Shown here one piece after another: positions 57,936 to 64,000 of a stretch of 64,000 nucleotides of DNA; positions within the stretch are counted from its first letter, which is position 1, and every line of letters starts with the position of its first letter. The stretch is from Takashimella koratensis. Lineage: Eukaryota; Basidiomycota; Tremellomycetes; Trichosporonales; Tetragoniomycetaceae. Location: NCBI GenBank assembly GCA_003116875.1, contig BCKT01000001.1, forward strand, positions 1,483,486 to 1,547,485, written 5' to 3'. Made by a program: the position numbers and the translations under genes. The notes under the pieces were generated by a model. It saw nothing but the letters and a program-made list of their open reading frames with translations, had not been told where the DNA came from and did no database searches.

Positions 57936-58549
57936 GAGGGGAGGGGGGGAGGAGGGGGGATATGCGAAAGGAGGTGGGTAGCTTACAGGGGTTGCGCTGG
58001 AGGTAGGCGTATCCAGCGAGACCAGCCTGAATGGGATGATCAGCTTCACTCTCTCTCTTTCTCTTTTCCACGACAGAACCGGGCTAGAATAGGTTGGTTG
58101 TAGGTTGTAGAGAATGGACGCACAACGCCAAGACCACCGAGGATGAGTGGGAGGTCTGACAAATGTTAGCTAATTCAGCTGTTTATGGAAGAATCAATCG
58201 TAGATCGGGATAGCTTGGAAGTTGAATCTGAATTGTTGATAGAGGACGTGAGACGTACTGGATGAGCTGGAGGTAGGGGCCGAGGCGTACCCGCGGGCGA
58301 TGGGGCGGGCCTTTGTGGAGATGGTGGCACGTCAGCAGGAGCAGCGAAGAGTGGAGGCGGAGAGGTAGAGAGGTGGGGAGGTGGTGAGGTGGGGAACAAA
58401 GGGGTCAAGAAAAGAGAGGGTATCGAAGAGACGAGGAGAGGAGAGGAGAGAAGAGAAGGGAGGGGAGGAGGGGAGGAGGGGAGGAGTCGACGGCGACGTA
58501 CAGCGCGGGCGGAGCGAAGAGCTGCAGGAGCGGCGGTCTTTGCGAACAT
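56112..58549 (-). CDS. MCR1: NADH-cytochrome b5 reductase, mitochondrial type (Mcr1)
   Basis: It starts [17 protein letters not shown], a basic, Ser/Ala-rich mitochondrial-type leader. Then come [14 protein letters not shown], a hydrophobic anchor [20 protein letters not shown], and a helix [20 protein letters not shown]. The reductase part has [40 protein letters not shown] (FAD motif RxYTPxS), [40 protein letters not shown] (NADH-binding GGxGITP), [16 protein letters not shown] (CGPP), and ends [14 protein letters not shown]. It passes electrons from NADH to cytochrome b5 (sterol and fatty-acid steps, erythroascorbate recycling). Leader plus TM order indicates Mcr1 (outer membrane and intermembrane space) rather than Cbr1. 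An intron holds a 38-bp G run (57897-57934). Confidence 0.9.
57897..57934. repeat. 38-bp G homopolymer inside an MCR1 intron
   Basis: An uninterrupted G run, i.e. C on the coding strand just inside the intron. Like the gaps at 20870 and 42597, it marks G/C homopolymers as a recurring feature of this genome. Confidence 0.9.
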
Positions 58550-58826
58550 TCTGACTGACGAGACAAGGACGAGACAAGATGAAGAAAGATGAAAGATGAA
58601 AGATGAAAGGCGAAAGATTGAGGTTGGATGCCGACGTCGCTCAGTTCTGGCCGATCTTGGACGCTGGACGCCTGAGTTTCCGGCAGTCGGCGTGTTTCGT
58701 CATGGTCCAGTGAAGGGGAAATGACACGTCATCTGCGATCGGGGGGTTATCAACGCGTTCCTTGAACATGAACTTGGTCTTCTCGTCTTTGCTTCTATCC
58801 TCTAACCCACTTCACCTATCTTCGCC

Positions 58827-60108
58827 ATGGACATCCGACAAGCAACAGTGAGCCCTCCCCCCTCCCCTACGTACCCCCCCTGTCGACCCACTCTATCGTT
58901 CCGCGGGGCCTAACGTTTGCTACGTTTGCTCTTTCTCCCCTTTCCTTTTAGGTAGACGACCTCCTCGGGATGCAGAATGCCAACTTGCTCAACCTCCCTG
59001 AAAACTATACTTTCAAATACTGTACGTGAGAACCTTGACCTAATCCTCGAACCGATTCATCTACGCGAACGGCGAAGGGCGGTAAACCACCTTATCCCCA
59101 TCTGAATCGCTCGGTCATTGGTTGACTCTTTGATGTTTGATGTTTGCTTGTGCAGATTTGTATCACGCCTTGACTTGGCCTGAACTGAGTTATGTCGCTG
59201 TCGACCCTTCTGGTCGCGTAGTTGGGTATATCCTCGCCAAGATGTAAGTCTCGTCTCGTCTCGTCTCGTCTCGTCTCGTCTCGCATGGTGTCGCAGGTCT
59301 AGTCTCCCTCTCTAGACCTCTCTTCATTCACTCCCAATCACCGCTCTCTCCACTTTTCCCCCCTTCTTTCAACTTTGCTCTTTGGGTTACCTGGCTAACC
59401 CAACTTAGGGAGGAAGAACCAAGTGATCAACCGAGTGGACACGTTACTTCCATCTCAGTTCTACGTCCTTACCGTCGTCTTGGACTCGCCAATAAACTCA
59501 TGAAACAGTCACGTAAATCTCTCAACCCCTTTCCCCTCTTTCCCATCTTCTTCTTCATGCTCTATGGTTATCTCGTCTTTCAATTTTTTAACTGATCACA
59601 TACGTCCATCTTTCACCTTGACAACCTCCCCCTTCCCCTATCCCTACCCCTTTATTCTCATTTCCATACTCTTAACGACAACCACGACAACCACGACAAC
59701 CATCGCGACAACACGCTCTTCGTGCTCGTTCTCGTTCACCCAACATCAGAGGAAGCAATGGTCTCTCATTACAATGCGGCATTCATCACTCTTCACGTAC
59801 GCAAGTCCAACCGAGCCGCTATCTCGCTATACCGCGATACACTCGGGTTCGAAGTGACTGGTGTTGAAAAGGCATACTGTGAGTGAAATCCTCATTAGCG
59901 TTACACCGAGTCCAAGAACGGGTCGAGTGGTGTACAAGATAGGATACGCGTTAGATTCTATCCTAGGCTACGAGATGAGTTGCTGATGATCGTAGACGCC
60001 GATGGGGAAGACGCATACGGGATGAAGTGCGTTTTCAACAAACCCAACGGGGAGGTTTCCNCCCCCGCCCCCGCCCCCGCCCCTTCCGCAACCGCGACGG
60101 CATCGTAG
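58827..60108 (+). CDS. NAA10: N-terminal acetyltransferase A catalytic subunit (Naa10/Ard1)
   Basis: It starts MDIRQAT (ATG 58827-58829) and ends SATATAS at TAG 60106-60108. Exons give [20 protein letters not shown] then [23 protein letters not shown] then [30 protein letters not shown] (acetyl-CoA loop RRLGLA), [40 protein letters not shown] then KAY, and [14 protein letters not shown]. NLPENYxxKYYLYHxLTWP and VSLHVRxSNxAAxxLY are diagnostic of Naa10. With Naa15 it acetylates protein N-termini at the ribosome. The C-terminal tail is short and Pro/Ala-rich. Base 60061 is N, so one residue in the tail is unknown. A TCTCG pentanucleotide run lies in one intron. Confidence 0.94.
59248..59283. 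repeat. (GTCTC)n pentanucleotide repeat in a NAA10 intron
   Basis: About seven units directly after a GTAAG splice donor, within the intron that follows GYILAKM. Confidence 0.85.
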
Positions 60109-60325
60109 CCGTCGTCTAGGACTCGCGAGTAGCTGTTTACCTCTCACCATCAAGCTCGCGTCAAGCCTCGGCGACTCGACACATACATTGCTCATACTGT
60201 ATCACCAATGCATTGTAGTTGACCACTATCTGTTGAGACTTCTTCAAGTCAAATCTACCTTTTTCTCCCCGCTCTAGGCCTATCCCCTTGCCCAGTCTGA
60301 TCCATTTTCTGGTCTAGCTAGGGCA

Positions 60326-63689
<3,364 letters not shown>

Positions 63690-64000
63690 GGGTACTTATC
63701 CCAGGTCGACCTGTTGCTATGAATGTTGTGGACGGTTTTGTTGATTGCTTCTACAACCAAAGCTGGTATATTTTTCTACAGTCACGTGATTGGGCTCGTT
63801 GCCACGTGGAAGAATTCCCTGATTCCCTGGACCGGCTATCACCGTGGGAACGGGCCCAACGGGCCAGTGCAGATCTCTCTCCGCGGTCGGGATAGAGACC
63901 TTGGGGCAGTGAGGAAGGGGGGAGAACAGTGAATGCTTGCGTTGAGTTATGCGTGGCTAGTGAGAGGGGGAATGGGGTAGGTGAAGAGGTGAAGAGGTGG
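63690..64000. other. Upstream region of AFG2 at the right edge
   Basis: This is the presumed AFG2 promoter. No second gene was recognised before the window ends. Confidence 0.5.

Overview
The window looks like nuclear DNA from a filamentous or yeast-like fungus, most probably a basidiomycete and plausibly a tremellomycete. Housekeeping genes are broken by many short introns (about 40-110 nt) with GTGAGT/GTAAGT-type donors, and gene content is fungal: DASH subunit Dad3, Hri1, Ypt6, Mcr1, Pah1/lipin and Afg2. The taxonomic placement is an inference. No rRNA, tRNA, CRISPR or complete transposon was seen. Unresolved bases lie in or beside long G homopolymers (20870-20969 and 42597-42627), and a single N lies in NAA10 at 60061.

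Layout. 1-829: 5' part of a Siw14/Oca-type phosphatase-like gene that lacks the catalytic signature. 2233-3793: secreted beta-helix protein with a Ser/Thr-rich tail. 4499-9482: SMC6. 9759-10829: GNAT acetyltransferase. 11754-14782: MFS sugar transporter built partly from micro-exons. 14783-17480: a gene-poor stretch with a 136-137 bp degenerate repeat and a broken coding region carrying a 117-bp internal duplication. 17481-18995: YPT6/RAB6 GTPase. 19740-24340: three secreted-protein genes, all on the minus strand and all with a single intron just after the signal peptide. 26016-27090: a two-TM protein of unknown function.

27494-39202 is the most unusual part. At least ten small, apparently intronless genes (133-193 codons) plus one frameshifted copy lie head-to-tail on the minus strand, with no other recognisable gene between them. 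They share a weak common plan: a hydrophobic/Pro-rich strand of the type xLPPxP, a Trp/Cys-containing helix, and a C-terminal strand of the type IELxVxI, often followed by an acidic tail. They look like a fast-diverging tandem paralogous family. I recognise no known domain in them.

39644-63689 returns to conserved genes: HRI1, a single-pass membrane protein, UBA3 (NEDD8 E1), a class-I glutamine amidotransferase whose reading frame runs without a stop into UBA3, a Yip1-family membrane protein, PAH1/lipin, DAD3, MCR1, NAA10 and AFG2. These serve separate core processes (neddylation, Golgi membranes, lipid synthesis, kinetochore, N-terminal acetylation, ribosome maturation) and do not form a pathway cluster. 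Exon boundaries are given only where both splice sites were read and the frame was checked.
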